From: Anaerocolumna sp.
Lineage (GTDB): Bacteria > Bacillota > Clostridia > Lachnospirales > Lachnospiraceae
Length of the DNA stretch: 60,601 bases
Assembly: GCA_029239975.1 (NCBI GenBank)
Contig: JARBTX010000002.1
Span: 66,482 to 127,082 of the forward strand
Direction: 5' to 3'
Shown one piece after another: positions 8,494-17,992 of this stretch (the stretch's first letter is position 1; every line of letters starts with the position of its first letter). The notes beneath the pieces were generated by a model. That model was not told the DNA's origin and searched no databases. It saw only the letters and a list, made by a program, of their open reading frames with translations. Position numbers and translations under genes: made by a program.

Positions 8494-9183
8494 TTACTTA
8501 TCTTCTTTTCGGTATCGCTTAAAACCTGGATGTCTACCAGTTAAGTTATACTGTTTTCTCATAGAACATAAACGATCGACATTTTCTCTTGAGATTTCTT
8601 TTTCACCACCTAAAAGATGTGCTGTTAAACTTATCTTTGCCCATAACTCCAGTGTTTCCATGCGGTAATACGCTGTTAAAACATCTGTACCAACAGTTAA
8701 AGCACCATGATTTTCAAGTAATAAAACATCGTGTTCGTTCAGATATGGTGCAATTGCTTCTGGAACTTCATATGTAGATGGCGTTGCATATGGGGTAATA
8801 GGAACGGAACCAATTGTAAGAACGGATTCTATCATAGTATATCGATCCATATCTAAATGAGCGACTGCAAAACCTGTAGCGGTAGGTGGATGTGCATGTA
8901 CTACAGCTCCTATATCATTACGTTCTTGATAACATCGTAGATGCATCTTAATTTCTGAAGAAGGTTTAAGGCCTTCTAGCGCTTCTAAAATATCACCTTC
9001 TCCATTTATTTTTACAAGTTTTTCTGGTGTAATAAAGCTTTTACTCATACCTGTTGGAGTAGTTAAATAAATATCTTCTTCTAACTTTACAGATACATTA
9101 CCATCGTTGGCAGCAACCCAACCTAGCTGCCACATTTTATGGCATACATCACAGATTTGCTCTCTAATTTCTTGTTCTGACAT
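8494..9183 (-). CDS. Class II aldolase/adducin family protein (FucA/AraD-like)
   Basis: A 229-aa zinc-dependent class II aldolase or epimerase. 'NDGNVSVKLEEDIYLTTPTGM' is the phosphate site, 'LKPSSEIKMH' holds the catalytic Glu77, 'VVHAHPPTATGFA' gives zinc ligands His96 and His98, and 'LLLENHGALTVG' gives the third His. Family members cleave L-fuculose- or L-rhamnulose-1-phosphate or epimerise ribulose-5-phosphate; the sequence alone does not decide. Its nearness to a xyloglucan hydrolase (fucose-bearing polymer) makes a deoxy-sugar role attractive, but the two genes are convergent. AAGGAG precedes ATG 9183. Confidence 0.88.
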   Translation of the reverse strand: MSEQEIREQICDVCHKMWQLGWVAANDGNVSVKLEEDIYLTTPTGMSKSFITPEKLVKINGEGDILEALEGLKPSSEIKMHLRCYQERNDIGAVVHAHPPTATGFAVAHLDMDRYTMIESVLTIGSVPITPYATPSTYEVPEAIAPYLNEHDVLLLENHGALTVGTDVLTAYYRMETLELWAKISLTAHLLGGEKEISRENVDRLCSMRKQYNLTGRHPGFKRYRKEDK

Positions 9184-9366
9184 AATAATCTCCTTATAAT
9201 CTTAATACTGGATTCAGAGAAACATTTATTAATTATAAAAATTAATTTGGACAATTATAACATAAGTTTTATAAAATTACTAGAAATCAGTAGCACTCGT
9301 TTCCAGTATTTTCTCAAATGCTTATATATGCTTGTATTTAGTGAATGAATTTAAAAGAACACATCT

Positions 9367-9393
9367 TATATTTTGTCGAAATATGTCCGATAA
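9367..9393 (+). promoter_or_regulatory. Sigma-D (sigma-28)-like motility promoter
   Basis: TATA (9367-9370), exactly 15 bases, then TCCGATAA (9386-9393). The consensus in Firmicutes is TAAA-N15-GCCGATAA, so the -10 matches 7 of 8 and the -35 matches 3 of 4. It precedes a chemotaxis receptor by ~40 bp, the expected regulon. Confidence 0.5.
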
Positions 9394-9435
9394 ATAGATA
9401 TCACTAATTTTTTCGACGAAACGGGGGCTATCATC

Positions 9436-11169
9436 ATGAGATTTAAAGATTTGAAAGTATCAAAAAAACTATGGTTATTGATTTTGCCTGCAATTATTAC
9501 TTTGATTTTGGTACTTATTGTATTTATAGTTCGTAGCAACGAAATAAGCAAACAATCTAAGAAAGTATTGTATGATGAGGTACATGTAAATACTTCACTA
9601 TTAATTAATGCTGACCGAGATTTGTATCAAGCACAAATGGCCAAATTAGAGTTGCTTTTTGAGGGAGATAAGTTTAATGAAGAAAAGAAAAAATCAATTA
9701 TAAATGATTATCTAGAAAATTCGAAACAATCCTTAGACCGAATTACTGAGATAACTAATAATCTAAAGAGTAACACAACCCTTTTTACAGTATTTAAGCA
9801 TAAAGATACCAATGAAACACTAACAGAATTGACTGATAATTTCTTAAAAGATTATCAAACCTGGTATGATTCTTATAATACAGAGAATGAGAAGGAATCT
9901 CTAGATTTAGATTATAGTTTATTTGAAAAAACAAGAGAACACATTAATACAATGACAGAAATTTTAGAGCAATATGGAGAAGAAAAATCCAAACAAATAC
10001 AAGATGATGTAAAAACGAGTATTTTAATTCTAGTTTCAATTATTTCTGCTGTAATAATTTTAGTAACTATTTTAAGCATTTTAATTATACAATACTTAAG
10101 AAAAAGTATTTTAAATATAGCAAAAGATATGGATAACTTAGCAAATAATAATCTTTCCTTTGAACCTTATAAAATAAACAGTAAAGATGAACTTGGAATC
10201 TTGTCCAATTCAGTAAATACCATGATCCATTCTTTACGTAACATAGTGTCACTACTAAATAGTACATCAACAGAACTAACTAGTTCTTCTGGTGCAATGA
10301 GTATTAGTTCATCAGAAGTTACAAGGGCAATTCATGAAATTGCGCAAGCTTCTGGAGATGTAGCAGTAAGTGCAGGGCAACAAGCAGGTGATACGGAAGG
10401 AATTGCAAGAGAAATTAATATATTAGGTAATGTAATAACAAAAAATTCCACAAGTTCTAAAGGATTAAAAGAAGCTAGTCGTCAGATAAATAAAGTTAGT
10501 AAAGATGGTTTGTTAGTTGTAAATAATCTATCAGAAATAACAGATAGAAATAATACTACATTTGATAAAATTTTCGATATCATTAAAAAGACAAATGAAA
10601 GTGCAAGTAAGATTGGAGAAGCAAGTAATCTAATTTCACAAATTGCAGAACAAACCAATTTATTATCACTAAATGCAGCGATTGAAGCAGCTAGAGCTGG
10701 AGAAGCAGGAAAAGGATTTGCTGTAGTTGCTGAAGAAATCAGGAAATTAGCAGAACAATCAACAGCGTCCACAAGTCTAATTGATAAAATGTTAGAAGAG
10801 CTAAAAACAAATGTTTCTACAGCAACGGAACAAAGCATTGTAGTACAGGATGCAGTGAAGGTACAAGTTGAGAGCGTAAATGAAACAAAACATAGATACT
10901 CAGAGATTATGGAACAGATAAAGACCATTAATCAAGAAATTGATATTTTAAGTGGAGTTAGTACTGAAATGGATTCAAGCTGTTCTAAGATAGAAAATAC
11001 CATTGTAAATCTAACCAAAATCGCTGAAGATAATGCTGCAAGCACACAAGAAACGTCTGCGTCAACAGAAGAAGTGTTAGCCACTATGTCTACTATTAGT
11101 GATATAGGAGAAGATGTTAAAAATCTATCTGAAAAATTAAAAGATTTAATTCACAATTTTAAGTTATAG
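9436..11169 (+). CDS. Methyl-accepting chemotaxis protein
   Basis: A 577-aa receptor. TM1 is about residues 13-31, with an extracytoplasmic four-helix-type sensor of ~160 residues, TM2 about 193-218, then HAMP and a long coiled-coil signalling domain. The hairpin tip, about residues 405-441, contains '[20 protein letters not shown]' and '[16 protein letters not shown]', the CheA/CheW contact. Glutamine/glutamate-rich heptads (for example '[17 protein letters not shown]') are candidate methylation sites. The start is ATG 9436 after a GGGGG ribosome site. The sensor has no Cache motif that I recognise, so the ligand is unknown. Confidence 0.93.
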   Translation: MRFKDLKVSKKLWLLILPAIITLILVLIVFIVRSNEISKQSKKVLYDEVHVNTSLLINADRDLYQAQMAKLELLFEGDKFNEEKKKSIINDYLENSKQSLDRITEITNNLKSNTTLFTVFKHKDTNETLTELTDNFLKDYQTWYDSYNTENEKESLDLDYSLFEKTREHINTMTEILEQYGEEKSKQIQDDVKTSILILVSIISAVIILVTILSILIIQYLRKSILNIAKDMDNLANNNLSFEPYKINSKDELGILSNSVNTMIHSLRNIVSLLNSTSTELTSSSGAMSISSSEVTRAIHEIAQASGDVAVSAGQQAGDTEGIAREINILGNVITKNSTSSKGLKEASRQINKVSKDGLLVVNNLSEITDRNNTTFDKIFDIIKKTNESASKIGEASNLISQIAEQTNLLSLNAAIEAARAGEAGKGFAVVAEEIRKLAEQSTASTSLIDKMLEELKTNVSTATEQSIVVQDAVKVQVESVNETKHRYSEIMEQIKTINQEIDILSGVSTEMDSSCSKIENTIVNLTKIAEDNAASTQETSASTEEVLATMSTISDIGEDVKNLSEKLKDLIHNFKL

Positions 11170-11177
11170 GATTAACC

Positions 11178-11206
11178 TTGCGAGTTGTAATAAAATCCGC
11201 TATAAT
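11178..11206 (+). promoter_or_regulatory. Promoter of mtnN
   Basis: TTGCGA (11178-11183), 17-bp spacer, TATAAT (11201-11206): a perfect vegetative -10 with a 4/6 -35, ~47 bp before the mtnN start. Confidence 0.65.
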
Positions 11207-11252
11207 ACCAAAAGATAAGCGTAAGATTATTTAACAAAGGAGATTCTATAAT

Positions 11253-11951
11253 ATGAATAGAATAGGTATTATCGGCGCAATGGACGAAGAAGTGAGTCAA
11301 ATTAAAGATAAAATGGAATCTGTTAAGGTTTTAAAAAAAGCTAATATGGAATTTTATTCAGGAAATTTAATGGGAAAAGATGCAGTTGTAGTGCGTTCTG
11401 GCATTGGAAAAGTAAATGCAGCAATCTGTACACAGATTTTAATTGATGAATTCCAAGTTGATGTTGTTATTAACACAGGAATCGCTGGTTCCTTAAGATC
11501 AGAAATCAATATTGGAGATATGGTTTTATCCACAGATGCTCTTCAACATGATGTAGATGTAACTAGTTTTGGTTATGACTATGGTGTTATTCCAAGAATG
11601 GAAACATCTGTTTATGAAGCAGATAAGTTAATTCTTACGAAAGCAGAAGAAATTTGTAAAAAGGTGAATCCAGATATAGGTGTTCATCTAGGCAGAGTAG
11701 TTAGTGGAGATCAATTTATTGGTGATAAGAGTAAGAAGAACTGGATTACAGAGCAGTTTAAAGGATATTGTACAGAGATGGAAGGTGCAGCCATTGCACA
11801 AACAGCTTACTTAAATGACGTTCCATTTTTAGTAATCAGAGCAATATCGGATAAAGCGGATGACAGTGCCCATGTAGATTATGATGTATTTGAAGCACAG
11901 GCTATTACACATGCAGTTAATTTAATTACTGCCTTGATATCTGAAATTTAA
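11253..11951 (+). CDS. mtnN: 5'-methylthioadenosine/S-adenosylhomocysteine nucleosidase
   Basis: A 232-aa cytosolic enzyme that cleaves MTA and SAH to adenine plus the thioribose products, in methionine salvage and methyl recycling. 'IGIIGAMDEEV' contains catalytic Glu12, 'INTGIAGSL' the ribose/phosphate region, 'EMEGAAIAQTAY' the substrate Met-Glu pair, and 'AISDKADD' the catalytic Asp near 197. Length is normal for the family (230-236). Start ATG 11253 follows AAAGGAG. Monocistronic, with its own promoter and followed by a long palindromic element. Confidence 0.96.
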   Translation: MNRIGIIGAMDEEVSQIKDKMESVKVLKKANMEFYSGNLMGKDAVVVRSGIGKVNAAICTQILIDEFQVDVVINTGIAGSLRSEINIGDMVLSTDALQHDVDVTSFGYDYGVIPRMETSVYEADKLILTKAEEICKKVNPDIGVHLGRVVSGDQFIGDKSKKNWITEQFKGYCTEMEGAAIAQTAYLNDVPFLVIRAISDKADDSAHVDYDVFEAQAITHAVNLITALISEI

Positions 11952-11956
11952 TTAAT

Positions 11957-12103
11957 AGGCAATTGCAAAACGATATAGATTTTAGAATGTATCACACAAA
12001 ATATATGAATATTCTAGCTTTGGTTGCCCTTACGGGCAAGATTCAGCTATATTATTGTATAAATTGTGTGATACATTTTATTATCGTTATTTTGCAATTG
12101 CCT
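11957..12103. repeat. 147-bp nested palindromic element
   Basis: Three concentric inverted repeats. The outer arms are AGGCAATTGCAAAACGATA (11957-11975) with its mirror 12082-12103 (three extra bases), the middle arms are 11986-11999 with 12064-12077 (perfect, 14 bp), and the core is GCCCTTACGGGC (12026-12037). It can fold into one long hairpin or cruciform. It may be a MITE-like unit, a REP-type element or an elaborate mtnN terminator. No clear target-site duplication is seen. Confidence 0.75.
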
Positions 12104-12107
12104 TTTA

Positions 12108-12420
12108 TAATTTAGATGTCTTCAATTATACGTATTGTATTAAACATAATATTTATTCGGATTATAAATAAACTAAATATTATGCACACGATAACCGATT
12201 TCATACATAGGTAAATAAATAATTGGTAGACAAGAAATGACAAAGAAACAAAAAACTAGATATAAAATCTGATAAAGCACAGATAAATTTGATGAACTAA
12301 CAACCTTTATGCCTTCCATTGACCTGTTTTGTCAAACGATTCTTTCGTCCTCTCTCTTTTCAAATTTATTGTTATTGGATATAATAACTGTAAATTATTG
12401 GGAAGAAAGGGGATTTTTTT
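12108..12420. other. Intergenic region with an AT hairpin
   Basis: This ~310-bp gap has a perfect 11-bp inverted repeat CATAATATTTA (12145-12155) / TAAATATTATG (12174-12184) and, further on, a plausible -10 (TATAAT near 12380) for the next gene. No coding potential is seen. Confidence 0.5.
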
Positions 12421-13977
12421 GTGAACGAGTTGTTCCGCAGCACGACTAAGTATTTGTTTGATAAAAATATATTTTCAATTGCTATGCTATCTCTTTGCGC
12501 ATTTGGTATTTTATTGAAATTATTAATAAATTTGGTATACCAGAGATTATTAAAAGCATCAGACAATATGACTACGTCAAAGAATAAATTAACTCAAATG
12601 ATGAAAAAAAAGTTTGAAACATACTATAACCTTAAAATAGGTGTGCATAATGTGGATATCTTTGTGGATAAGTATATTTTTCGCCATAAATTCTGTGGAA
12701 TTCTTTTATCAACATGGGAGAACATCGGTGGACAAGTTCTTATGCTATGTCTCTTAATTGGTTCTATTAGCTCTATTTTAGGACTTATTTATGAATGTGG
12801 AAAAAATCAAATTTTAGGTACATTTTCTGTGGGTATCCTTACAAGTGGTTTGTTGATATTTTTAGAAGGAATGATAAATTTAGCTGGTAAAAAGGAGTTA
12901 ACCAGACTGAATATGAAAGATTATTTTGAGAATATCTTAAAGGTAAGGCTAGAACAAGAAGTTGAAAAACCAGAGTTGATTGAACAATACAAGAAAGAAT
13001 ATCTAACCCAAGAAAGAGAAGAAGATATAAATGGCAGTGAAGCATATATAGCTGCTACAAATGAAACTAGTAACTCGGACAAGCCATTAAGTAAAAGAGC
13101 AAAAAAACGCGCTGATAAAATTCAGAAAAAAGAAGATAATCGTAATGAAAAACGAAATAAAAAAGCAGAAGCAATAGAAGCAAGAGAAAAGAAAAAAGAA
13201 GCAAAAATTCTTGCAAAAGAAAGCAAAAAAAGAGAAGAAGAACAAAAAAGAATGGAAACTCGTGAAGCAAGTGAGCGTATGAAAAAAGAAGCTAAACTTG
13301 CTCTTGAAAGAAAAAGAGAAGCAGAAAGAGCAGAAATTGAGCGTATTAAGCAAGAACTAAAAGCACAAGAAGAACGCCAAAAGGAAGAAAAACGTAGACA
13401 AGTAGAAATAAAGAAAGCGTTACAATTAGAAAAGCAAATAGCAAAAGAAAATAAACATAAAACACAAACAGCTGAACACAAGACAATAGCTCAAGAGAGA
13501 AAAGAAAGCTTAATGCGTGAAATTAAGGGTCGCAGAACCTTAGAAGGCAATGAGATTGATGCTAAAATAGAGCAAATTGATACGGTAGAAGCTCCAGATA
13601 AAGCAGAAGAACAGGTAGCAGTTACAAAAGTAGCAGAAATCCTTAATGTGGACAGTACTAACACCGATCAGAAAAATATGATAGTAAACGATCATGTAGA
13701 TAAGGTTGAAGTTCATAAGACTGTAAGTAATGAACAAAAAGAAAAGAAACCAGTAGAAGAATTACATAAAAAAGAAATTGGAAAACACGTTCCAGTGGAA
13801 TTTGTTGAAGGAGAACGAATTACAGTAAAAGAAAATAAAAAGTCTCCTGAAAAAGTAAATATTAAGCAAGAACAACAAGCTAAAGCAGCAAATAAAACTT
13901 CAGGGAAGAAAGCAAAACAGTTTGAAGCAGCAGATGATAAGCTGATTGAAGATATTTTAAAAGAATTCTTAGCATAA
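12421..13977 (+). CDS. Membrane protein with long charged coiled coil
   Basis: A 518-aa protein I do not recognise. It starts at GTG 12421 after AAAGGGG. One hydrophobic segment lies near residues 19-41 and two more between about 98 and 160, then from ~200 onward there are nearly 300 residues very rich in Lys, Glu, Arg and Ala ('KRAKKRADKIQKKEDNRNEK' and similar), predicted to form a long alpha-helical coiled coil, ending in a less biased tail. The layout recalls TolA or filament/stator-like scaffolds, but that is only composition. No partner gene is adjacent; pgi follows with its own promoter. Confidence 0.75.
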   Translation: MNELFRSTTKYLFDKNIFSIAMLSLCAFGILLKLLINLVYQRLLKASDNMTTSKNKLTQMMKKKFETYYNLKIGVHNVDIFVDKYIFRHKFCGILLSTWENIGGQVLMLCLLIGSISSILGLIYECGKNQILGTFSVGILTSGLLIFLEGMINLAGKKELTRLNMKDYFENILKVRLEQEVEKPELIEQYKKEYLTQEREEDINGSEAYIAATNETSNSDKPLSKRAKKRADKIQKKEDNRNEKRNKKAEAIEAREKKKEAKILAKESKKREEEQKRMETREASERMKKEAKLALERKREAERAEIERIKQELKAQEERQKEEKRRQVEIKKALQLEKQIAKENKHKTQTAEHKTIAQERKESLMREIKGRRTLEGNEIDAKIEQIDTVEAPDKAEEQVAVTKVAEILNVDSTNTDQKNMIVNDHVDKVEVHKTVSNEQKEKKPVEELHKKEIGKHVPVEFVEGERITVKENKKSPEKVNIKQEQQAKAANKTSGKKAKQFEAADDKLIEDILKEFLA

Positions 13978-13990
13978 ACCAAAAAAAATA

Positions 13991-14019
13991 TTGATTAACC
14001 TGCAGCACTTTGATAGAAT
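13991..14019 (+). promoter_or_regulatory. Promoter of pgi
   Basis: TTGATT (13991-13996), 17-bp spacer, TAGAAT (14014-14019), ~75 bp before the pgi start. Confidence 0.55.
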
Positions 14020-14093
14020 AGGAAAGGTATAAAAAGGTATATTAAGGTATATAGCATTAACCCTATATTCGATTATCAAAGGAGTGCATGATG

Positions 14094-15443
14094 ATGAGCA
14101 GCAAAGTTACATTTGATTATTCAGCAGCCAAAGGGTTTATCACCGATTCTGAAATTATGATGATACAAAAACTTGCAGATAATGCAAAGAATGAGTTACT
14201 GAATAAAACTGGAGCAGGTAATGATTTTTTAGGATGGATAGATCTACCTGTAGATTATGACAAAGAAGAATTTAGTAGAATTAAAGATGCCGCAAAGAAG
14301 ATCCAAAGCGATTCCGAAGTATTATTAGTAATTGGAATCGGTGGATCTTATTTGGGTGCAAGAGCAGCAATAGAATTTTTGAGACATAGTTTTTATAACA
14401 CAGTTTCTAAAGAAGTAAGAAAAACACCAGAAATCTATTATGTTGGTAATAGTATCAGCAGTACTTATATCAAAGATTTAATTGATGTAATTGGAGATAG
14501 AGATTTTTCTATTAACATGATTAGTAAATCAGGTACTACAACGGAACCAGCTATTGCTTTCCGTGTATTTAAGAAAATCCTTATTGAAAAATACGGAAAA
14601 GCAGAAGCTGCAAAGAGAATCTATGCAACAACAGACAAATCTCGTGGTGCATTAAAAAATCTTGCTACAGAAGAAGGATATGAAAGTTTCGTAGTTCCTG
14701 ATGATGTTGGCGGACGTTTCTCAGTATTAACAGCAGTAGGTTTATTACCAATTGCAGTAAGTGGAGCTGATATTGATAAATTAATGGAAGGCGCTAGAAG
14801 CATGAGAGAACGTTGCCTTAACAATCCATTTGAAAGCAATGATTCTATGCAATATGCAGCAGTTCGTAACGCATTACTACAAAAAGGTAAAAGTATCGAA
14901 ATCTTAGCTAACTATGAGCCAGCTCTTCATTTTGTAAATGAATGGTGGAAACAATTATTTGGCGAGAGCGAAGGAAAAGATCAAAAAGGTATTTTCCCTG
15001 CAGCGGTAGATTTAACAACAGACCTTCATTCTATGGGACAATTCATCCAAGATGGACAAAGAACTATGTTTGAAACCGTTGTTAACCTTGAGAAGTCTAC
15101 TTATGAAATAATCTTAGAAGAAGAAGATGTAGATTTAGATGGTCTTAACTATTTAGCTGGTAAGAGTGTAGACTTTATCAATAAGAGTGCTATGAATGGT
15201 ACAAGATTAGCTCACACAGATGGTGGAGTACCTAATCTTTTAGTGAATCTTCCTGAACAAAATGAATTTTTCTTAGGAGAATTATTCTATTTCTTTGAAT
15301 TTGCTTGTGGAGTGAGTGGATATATGCTTGGCGTTAATCCATTTGATCAACCAGGTGTTGAAAGCTATAAGAAAAACATGTTTGCTTTACTTGGTAAACC
15401 TGGATTCGAAAAACAAAGAGAAGAATTATTAAAGAGATTATAG
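14094..15443 (+). CDS. pgi: Glucose-6-phosphate isomerase
   Basis: A 449-aa enzyme of glycolysis interconverting glucose-6-phosphate and fructose-6-phosphate. '[18 protein letters not shown]' begins the sugar-phosphate SIS domain, and both PGI signatures are present: '[16 protein letters not shown]' and '[16 protein letters not shown]'. The catalytic region '[16 protein letters not shown]' and '[12 protein letters not shown]' are intact. Three ATG codons run in a row (14088, 14091, 14094). I prefer 14094 because family members start like 'MxxKVTFDYS' and AAAGGAG lies nine bases upstream; 14091 is equally possible. Own promoter and terminator. Confidence 0.96.
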   Translation: MSSKVTFDYSAAKGFITDSEIMMIQKLADNAKNELLNKTGAGNDFLGWIDLPVDYDKEEFSRIKDAAKKIQSDSEVLLVIGIGGSYLGARAAIEFLRHSFYNTVSKEVRKTPEIYYVGNSISSTYIKDLIDVIGDRDFSINMISKSGTTTEPAIAFRVFKKILIEKYGKAEAAKRIYATTDKSRGALKNLATEEGYESFVVPDDVGGRFSVLTAVGLLPIAVSGADIDKLMEGARSMRERCLNNPFESNDSMQYAAVRNALLQKGKSIEILANYEPALHFVNEWWKQLFGESEGKDQKGIFPAAVDLTTDLHSMGQFIQDGQRTMFETVVNLEKSTYEIILEEEDVDLDGLNYLAGKSVDFINKSAMNGTRLAHTDGGVPNLLVNLPEQNEFFLGELFYFFEFACGVSGYMLGVNPFDQPGVESYKKNMFALLGKPGFEKQREELLKRL

Positions 15444-15513
15444 TAATATTATTCAATTGTTTAATTAGCTAAGTATGTAAAGAATGATTGAGAAGAAATA
15501 TAAATGATATACT

Positions 15514-15590
15514 GGTGTATCTATATGCGATGCTATAGAATTTAGGTAACTCTAAATTGTTAGAATCCATATAGATACACCTCTTTTTTT
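15514..15590 (+). terminator. Terminator of pgi
   Basis: A perfect 14-bp outer stem GGTGTATCTATATG (15514-15527) with 15568-15581, an inner AATTTAG/CTAAATT stem, then a run of eight T. Confidence 0.85.
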
Positions 15591-15652
15591 TACAAGAGCA
15601 CAAACACTTTATAAAAATAATAGTAATAATGTAATATAAATTAATTCCTGTA

Positions 15653-16654
15653 TTAGTCTATTACTTTTTGAAAGTGTTGATAATCAGGTTCAGTTTCCCA
15701 AAAGCCACCCCAAGTAAAACCATGGTTTATAAAGGCGTTAAAGCATGCATCATTTTCTCTTATGTAATATTGATTATCAAGGTTACGATCAGCATATGGT
15801 GTACCTTGGACAGGTAATATAATTGTTTCGTCTTCCTTGTATTGAATATAAGGGTTATACAGTGGGTTAACATCAATTGCTAGTCCTAGGGCATGTTTTG
15901 ATAGATGTGTAGCACCAGGAACAGTACGGAAATTAAATGAAGAAGTGTTATTTGCAGCCATAGATGTGTTATCATCTGCATCATATTCATCTACTAAAAC
16001 CATTCGTTCTATTGGATACTTTGCGTTATAAAGTTCTTTAAAAATATCCAAAATATCTTGTGCAATAGCAGTGTTTACGATTAATTCACCAATATGAGTT
16101 TCATCATCAAATCCGTAATATAATACTCGAATATATTTTAAATCTCCATATGGAACAGTACAATCTTCTTTATAAGATTTACCATTAATTCTTAATTTAA
16201 TATCATCTGTTATGTCTTTATAGTAAAAACACTTATCCATTAACGTATCTCCTATCAATGTTATGTCAAGTATTGTCCCTGCAGGTAATTGATCAATTGT
16301 ATCAAAATTGAATGCATCATCAGAAAGGGCTTCCACGTTAGACGTGTTGTCCTTTTGTTCAACAATGCTAGTTATATCCAATTCATTCGTACTTTCATTA
16401 TTTTTATCTGTAGATAATGAAGATTCATTTGGTTTATTTGTAGTATCATCTAATTTAGTAGTGTCATCTATCTCTACTGAAGTATCAATATTACTATTTG
16501 ATAGAGTATTTTTATTATTAACAATAGATGAAGATGAATTGTTATTTTTTGTAGGTTTTATTCCCTTTACAAAAAAACCAACATAAATAATTAAAAAGCA
16601 AAGTATAAAAATTAAGCCGATTAAATAATAACTTGAATGTTTAGTTTTCTTCAT
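15653..16654 (-). CDS. Membrane-anchored M15 family D,D/L,D-peptidase
   Basis: 333 aa: N-terminal membrane anchor (about residues 8-28), then a ~100-residue Ser/Thr/Asn/Asp-rich low-complexity linker, then a C-terminal zinc peptidase domain of the M15 (VanY/VanX/CwlK) clan. 'LSKHALGLAIDVNPLYNPYI' provides the His and Asp zinc ligands, and 'NHGFTWGGFW' with 'EPDYQHFQKV' provides the Trp-Gly and terminal His. It probably trims peptidoglycan stem peptides outside the membrane. Start ATG 16654 follows AGGAG. It lies 12 bp below the 89-aa gene, so both are co-transcribed. Confidence 0.88.
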   Translation of the reverse strand: MKKTKHSSYYLIGLIFILCFLIIYVGFFVKGIKPTKNNNSSSSIVNNKNTLSNSNIDTSVEIDDTTKLDDTTNKPNESSLSTDKNNESTNELDITSIVEQKDNTSNVEALSDDAFNFDTIDQLPAGTILDITLIGDTLMDKCFYYKDITDDIKLRINGKSYKEDCTVPYGDLKYIRVLYYGFDDETHIGELIVNTAIAQDILDIFKELYNAKYPIERMVLVDEYDADDNTSMAANNTSSFNFRTVPGATHLSKHALGLAIDVNPLYNPYIQYKEDETIILPVQGTPYADRNLDNQYYIRENDACFNAFINHGFTWGGFWETEPDYQHFQKVID

Positions 16655-16666
16655 ACGGACTCCTAA

Positions 16667-16936
16667 TTAACCTTCTTCTATAACATGAATTTCTAAGAAA
16701 TCAAAATCTATACTTTCCATAAAATTATCTTGTGTAAATCTAGTTTTATCATGTTTTTTAAAATCTGCGATGGTGGAATCTAACCATATTGGTTTGGATA
16801 GATCGAATTCATAACATACTTCATCTACAGCAGCATATATCTTCTTTGTTCGATTCATATCTGGATTGTCGTTACATACCACCATATCTCGTAACATACG
16901 ATTATCTTTAAAAATTTTAGCCCATAAGCGAAACAT
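16667..16936 (-). CDS. Conserved-looking 89-aa protein of unknown function
   Basis: A small soluble protein without signal peptide or known motif; a mix of charged and aromatic residues (MFRLWAKIFKDNRML..., ...FDFLEIHVIEEG). It is the first gene of an operon with the M15 peptidase. Immediately before its start is GTTTCGGCAGTATGGAGG, and 9 bases further up ACACCCA, the same block with the same spacing as before the EAL phosphodiesterase gene at 42.4 kb. This makes it a likely real gene under shared control. Function not recognised. Confidence 0.75.
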   Translation of the reverse strand: MFRLWAKIFKDNRMLRDMVVCNDNPDMNRTKKIYAAVDEVCYEFDLSKPIWLDSTIADFKKHDKTRFTQDNFMESIDFDFLEIHVIEEG

Positions 16937-16942
16937 ATTTAT

Positions 16943-16976
16943 CCTCCATACTGCCGAAACGCTGCGAATTGGGTGT
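16943..16976 (-). promoter_or_regulatory. Conserved 34-bp upstream block, copy 1
   Basis: On minus: ACACCCA, nine variable bases, then GTTTCGGCAGTATGGAGG, ending 6 bp before ATG 16936. The 25 flanking bases are identical in copy 2 (42401-42434) while the nine middle bases do not match at all. The GGAGG is the ribosome site, so the element overlaps translation initiation. Confidence 0.7.
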
Positions 16977-17250
16977 TTATAGTTACAATTTTTTGAGTAA
17001 TTACAGTATATATGCTAATAAGATTTATGTAAAGGATGACTTAAAATTTCTTAATCCACAAAATCTACTAGAGATAAAGTTATGTTAAAAGTTTTACTAT
17101 TATATGAGAAAAATAAATTATTAATTTCAATTTTAATATTTTTAGATTATAATAAATATGCATTTAATTCAAAGATTATCCTTATATACATAAATCAATG
17201 GTTATATTTATTCAAATATAAATTTAATGCAAAGACTGGAGGAACAAAAG

Positions 17251-17964
17251 ATGATTGGAGTTATAATCAATGGTGTAGCCGTCATTGTAGGTGGAATGAT
17301 TGGGTTATTATTTAAAAAAGGAATTCCTGATAGTATTGAAAAAAGTATGAATAAAGCTATGGGGATGGTAGTAATTATAATAGGTCTTAATGGAATTATA
17401 ACCAATATGTTTTCCATAAAATCAGATGGGAGTCTACATAGTTCAGGAGAACTGTTACTGGTTGTAAGTTTTGCTATTGGAACATTAATTGGTGAGTTAC
17501 TAAAGCTTGATGAGAAGATAGAGAGTTTTAGTGGGAAAATAGAACAACACTTTCATATAGAAGGCTTTACAAACGGTTTTATTACTGCCTCAAGTATTTT
17601 TTGCATTGGAGCGATGGGAATTATAGGTTCTATTAATAGTGGTCTAACAGGGGATCATAGTACTTTAATAACAAAAAGTATTATCGACTTTGTTACTGCA
17701 ATTGTGTTAGCATCTAGTTTAGGGATAGGTGTTATGTTTTCGTTTATTCCAGTGGTCGTATATCAAGGATTAATTTGCATATTTGCTGGATTATTAAGTA
17801 ATATATTAGTTGGTGAATTACTAACACAAGTTTGTATGGTAGGTTTCACTTTAATTATCTGTGTTGGACTTAATTTAATGGCAAACTTAAAGTTTAAAAC
17901 AGTGAATATGCTACCGGCTTTATTTATACCGGTTATCTATAATGGAATTATGAAATTACTTTAA
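17251..17964 (+). CDS. DUF554 family membrane protein
   Basis: A 237-aa integral membrane protein with 6-7 hydrophobic segments and the family's landmarks: 'GVIINGVAVIVGGMIGLLFKK', 'IGTLIGELLKLDEKIESF', 'FITASSIFCIGAMGIIGSIN'. DUF554 proteins are predicted transporters or channels of unknown substrate. Start ATG 17251 follows GGAGGA (17238-17243). It lies 28 bp upstream of the KdpD-like kinase on the same strand and could be co-transcribed with the potassium module. Confidence 0.9.
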   Translation: MIGVIINGVAVIVGGMIGLLFKKGIPDSIEKSMNKAMGMVVIIIGLNGIITNMFSIKSDGSLHSSGELLLVVSFAIGTLIGELLKLDEKIESFSGKIEQHFHIEGFTNGFITASSIFCIGAMGIIGSINSGLTGDHSTLITKSIIDFVTAIVLASSLGIGVMFSFIPVVVYQGLICIFAGLLSNILVGELLTQVCMVGFTLIICVGLNLMANLKFKTVNMLPALFIPVIYNGIMKLL

Positions 17965-17992
17965 CAAATGGATTTAGAAAGGAGACTAACTT

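Noticed and set aside
10482..10928. 148-aa open frame on minus inside the chemotaxis gene
   Set aside because: Antisense to the conserved signalling domain, Ser/Ile/Phe-rich mirror composition and no ribosome site.
13067..13481. Several overlapping minus frames rich in Phe, Leu and Ser
   Set aside because: They are the mirror of the Lys/Glu-rich coiled-coil coding sequence (poly-purine strand), not genes.
17082..17315. 77-aa plus-strand frame before the DUF554 gene
   Set aside because: No ribosome site; overlaps the DUF554 start in another frame; AT-driven Ile/Leu/Tyr/Lys composition.
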